Shown: positions 61,101 through 64,000 of the stretch, piece after piece
Layout: every line of letters begins with the position of its first letter
How positions within the stretch are numbered: position 1 is the first letter of the stretch
DNA from: Diploscapter coronatus
Taxonomy: Eukaryota > Nematoda > Chromadorea > Rhabditida > Rhabditidae
DNA: 64,000 bases
Assembly: GCA_964036155.1 (NCBI GenBank)
Contig: OZ038423.1
Coordinates: 71,377,249 to 71,441,248 of the forward strand
Direction: 5' to 3'
Position numbers and translations under genes: made by a program
The notes under the pieces: generated by a model
The model's input: the letters and a program-made list of their open reading frames with translations, nothing else
Database searches by the model: none
Told to the model about the DNA's origin: nothing

Positions 61101-63940
61101 GTTTATTATCTAGATAGGTTATTTTAGGGGTTGTTTATTATTTATTGAAGTATCATTAAACTTCAAAGTGTAATATTGTCGTTCACATTTTTGAGCGTTC
61201 TTTGCTTACATGGAGTCAATATTTTGACGTGGCCTTCAGTAATAATTGCAATTTCGCAATCATTTTGCGTTTCTCAATCACGTTGAGCAGTACTTATCAC
61301 TTTTTCGAAAAGACCTGCTTTTCTTTATAAATCGCGTCTTTTGTTCAATTGCTGAAGGCTATCAATTTCCTTATCTTCATGCTATTATACCATGCGCTTG
61401 ATTTCTTTGTTTATTATTTTTATTTGCTGTTTTAGTTTTAGAAGCTTCTTATGAAATAACTTTCGGGGTTCAAATCATAAAATACTCTAGTCTAAGTGAG
61501 CAAACTTGTGTCAATAATTTGGTAAATTGAGTGCGTTTGGGAAATGAAACGGTTCGTAGAGAAATCGTCTAATCGCAACTTCGTCACTGATTGACCTGGG
61601 AGAAGTGAAAGAATCGACGTAAGCAACGAGAGACACTCAATGGGAGTGTAAATGAAAAGATTGCAAATGTCAAAAACTGTCGCTGCTACTTTAACTGTTC
61701 GCTGAAATTTGACGTAACGAGAAGCGAGAGGGAAAAAATCAAAATGGGGCTAGATTATTTTGAAATCACGGCTTGATTCCTGTAGTTAAACTCATGGCAG
61801 CTAATCGTCTTATTTAATCAGTATCTTACTTAAGCCACAAATTTACTAATAATTCTTTTAAACTGAACTACAGACTTACTTAGGAAATAAAACTGAGAAT
61901 AGTTCACTTTACGGGCCTTTCTTTCGAAACCATGCTACTTTTCTGAGTTCGAAGCAATTTATCTCCATGATTCATGCATAATTAGTGTTGACTAGCATCT
62001 GGAAGAGTGGGAGAAGTAGTGATTTTGCAAGTTGTGAATTACAAATGCACTTGGCTCTTGGCTTGATGATCTAATGTTTGATGACTCTGGCAATGCGTCA
62101 CTAGTTATCACTCAATTATTCAATTCGTAATCTCCACTATTCAATTTCATTTTTCCTATTTCCCTCGGACAAGAGCCAGTTAGTGACTATAACTCATCTT
62201 TTGCTTTCACAGTCCTATTTATATCTCCATTCTTGCCCCTTTTATTATTCATAGCGTAGTTCTGAAGAAACCTGAATTTCGAATCTTACTAAGTGCAAAT
62301 ATCACATGATAGGGCGGTTCTAAACTTTATTATTTAGCATAAATATGCCTGACAAAATGGCTTCTTAAGCTCCGTGGATATATAATTTAACCCGTTCGGG
62401 AAATTCATTTAGTGCGACTATTCCTTGAATAATTTGATTTTACTTGACGAGAATAAGGTTATTTGAGAATTTGTATTAATGAGTAATCGGTTAATTCATA
62501 TTTCATTCACACGTCTAATCCCCTGATTTGTCATAGCAAACATTTCAAACTACAAACTACCAGATCTAAAAATCTTTTAATTACGAAACCTGATGATTTT
62601 TACCTCGACCAGCTGCTCCCATAAATTGTTATTGACTCAAAAGTTGACTTGTTCAAAAATTCCTTCTGATGCAATCTCAATTGATAAGACATGACGCGTT
62701 CTAACACACGATTAAAGTAGGCGTAGAAAATGATGGTCAATCGTTGAGCAACAGGGAAAAAGCGTAATGGATTCTCTCTCCACATGTGCGCCATTTTCCT
62801 ATCTCAACATTAAGATTCAATTTTTTTTGTATTGGGGCTGGTGACTTGAATATTTCCCAATTCTTTTACTTGAAATAATATATTGAAGAGCTAATCTTCT
62901 TACCATGTCATAATATTATTCCTTAAAGTTGGTATATCTCCAAATATGCTATTTCAATTTTAATAGTTTATTAAAAAATTAATCCTCCTATCCTTTCGTG
63001 TCATATTTTCATGCTTTAAACTTTTTAATATCATTGCCATGTGTTTACCGAGACGTGAATCTTTTTTGAATCCTCCAATTTGAATATTTATCAGATAAAA
63101 CATAAATGGAAATGGGATTGGCCTAAGCTGTTTTGGCGTTATAACGTCTGCCATTCGTATGAATCATCAGTTTTCCGCTGTCTTTTTTGTATCTGCAAGC
63201 TTCTCCCTTTTCCTTCTCTTCTCATCCACTTTCCATTTCCATTTTCAGAAAAACTTCTAGTTCAATTATCTTATCAAAACGTGCTAATATTATTCTCATG
63301 GTTTATTGCAAGTCCCTTTAGGGTTACATTATTTTCATCTGCTTCAAATTATGAATCATTGAAAATCTGATAATAATCATATTTCTCCTTCTGACTTACC
63401 TAATGAGTCCATTCCCCTAGTCTCTTCTTCGAAATTACTAATTCCTTTCTGCACGGGAAAACTCGCTATAAAAGGAGTGACAACGAATTTTCTTCAGTTA
63501 CAATTAGAAATTATATAGCTTTGGGTAAATGTTTTGCAAATGAGTTATTCTAACTTAGTGCGTATTTATCATTTTATGAATCATTCATTAACCAGCCACA
63601 TTTTGCAGATTCTCTAAATAGACTTATCTACTTATCTCTTGCAAGTGACATTATCTTAATCCTTCTTTTGTCCTCGCATTCTTCGGTTCATTTTTGAGGA
63701 ATGAGCAAAGATTTGTCTTTGTCATTATTCTTTATGTCTCATATTCAATTCATTATTTGCAAGATTTGCTTTGTCTTTGTCTCTGTTTCAGAATTTATCC
63801 ATTATGAATTGCAGGTAGACAACGAGTGTCTTGTGCATCATTTGCTTGGAGCTGCAGGCGATCGAAACTGCAAAATCATGGACGTCGTACTTTACGCTGA
63901 CGAGGACAAAACCAGAGTCATCCAGAAGAGGAGGTCATAA
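55183..63940 (+). CDS. MAP-kinase phosphatase (DUSP6/LIP-1 type), 5' part: rhodanese/CH2 domain
   Basis: Three exons join in phase 0: 55183-55245, 58724-58906 and 63815 to 63933 or 63940. The product starts MTDSSGDFKKESDASTTSLFK. The CH2/rhodanese half follows: TTVIVDCRGFSEFNTLHVKHAVN, then the kinase-interaction basic cluster KLMRRRLFENK, and CKIMDVVLYADED, which matches the VVVYDE strand of MKPs. The catalytic HCxxxxxR phosphatase domain is not in the window, so the gene must continue to the right. The frame meets TAA at 63938, so a donor at AG|gtcata (63934) is probable, though it is not a strong site; otherwise the product would be a truncated rhodanese-only protein. LIP-1/DUSP6-like ERK phosphatase is the best guess. 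Introns are 3.5 and 4.9 kb, far longer than others here. Confidence 0.8.
55246..58723 (+). other. Intron 1 of the MAP-kinase phosphatase gene (3.5 kb)
   Basis: No supported exon on either strand. AT-rich with a pyrimidine-rich plus strand. Its size in a gene-dense region suggests regulatory content, but no specific element is identifiable by eye. Confidence 0.55.
58907..63814 (+). other. Intron 2 of the MAP-kinase phosphatase gene (4.9 kb)
   Basis: No supported exon on either strand. It is pyrimidine-rich on the plus strand. An isolated GC-box-like GGGCGGGGCT at 60781-60790, in a G-rich stretch of about 90 bp, stands out and could mark an internal promoter or enhancer. Confidence 0.5.
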
Positions 63941-64000
63941 ATAATCTTATATTGAACAATATTTATGGTGCATTTTGATAGCCATATCAACACACATTAG

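Overview
This is nuclear DNA from a small AT-rich animal genome, most likely a nematode. Genes are compact, most introns are 40-400 bp, and 3' splice sites follow the nematode consensus TTTTCAG. In almost every gene an acceptor of the same type sits 0-60 nt upstream of the predicted start codon, as expected for spliced-leader trans-splicing. A nematode-type bestrophin and a serpentine-chemoreceptor-like locus agree with this. All gene models were spliced by hand. Apart from the frameshifted chemoreceptor copy and the two genes cut by the window edges, every model closes in frame.

Layout: (1) 1-770, minus: 5' part of an unrecognised gene running off the left edge. (2) 3584-4276, minus: ELOF1. 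(3) 4927-11349, plus: a run of four close genes, MRPL27, LIN-7, ISCA2 and TTC19; three of the four products are mitochondrial. (4) 12218-13648, minus: CYRI/FAM49. (5) 14693-21877, plus: RUSF1 (DUF647). Its 4.4-kb third intron hosts two complete genes on the opposite strand, uracil-DNA glycosylase and a C2H2 zinc-finger gene, themselves spaced like an operon. (6) 22210-25051, plus: bestrophin, 333 bp after RUSF1. (7) 25052-30125: repeat-rich accessory region with a chemoreceptor-like gene that appears frameshifted. (8) 30126-31573, minus: CHMP4/SNF7. (9) 33590-35609, minus: TMEM9, divergent from (10) phosphatidylinositol synthase, 35994-37347, plus. (11) 38211-52877, plus: a complete 47-exon Brr2/SNRNP200 helicase. 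(12) 55183 to the right edge, plus: 5' part of a MAP-kinase phosphatase gene with 3.5-kb and 4.9-kb introns.

Most of the genes are conserved housekeeping functions: transcription elongation, mitochondrial translation, Fe-S assembly and complex III assembly, ESCRT-III, base-excision repair, phosphatidylinositol synthesis and splicing. The unusual content is the nested opposite-strand gene pair, a recent tRNA-derived SINE with perfect 21-bp target-site duplications, several unrelated hairpin MITE families (one present twice), a dispersed short palindromic motif, and a Brr2 C-terminal cassette with altered ATPase motifs. Transposons lie only in introns and intergenic DNA. I found no CRISPR array, rRNA or canonical tRNA gene.
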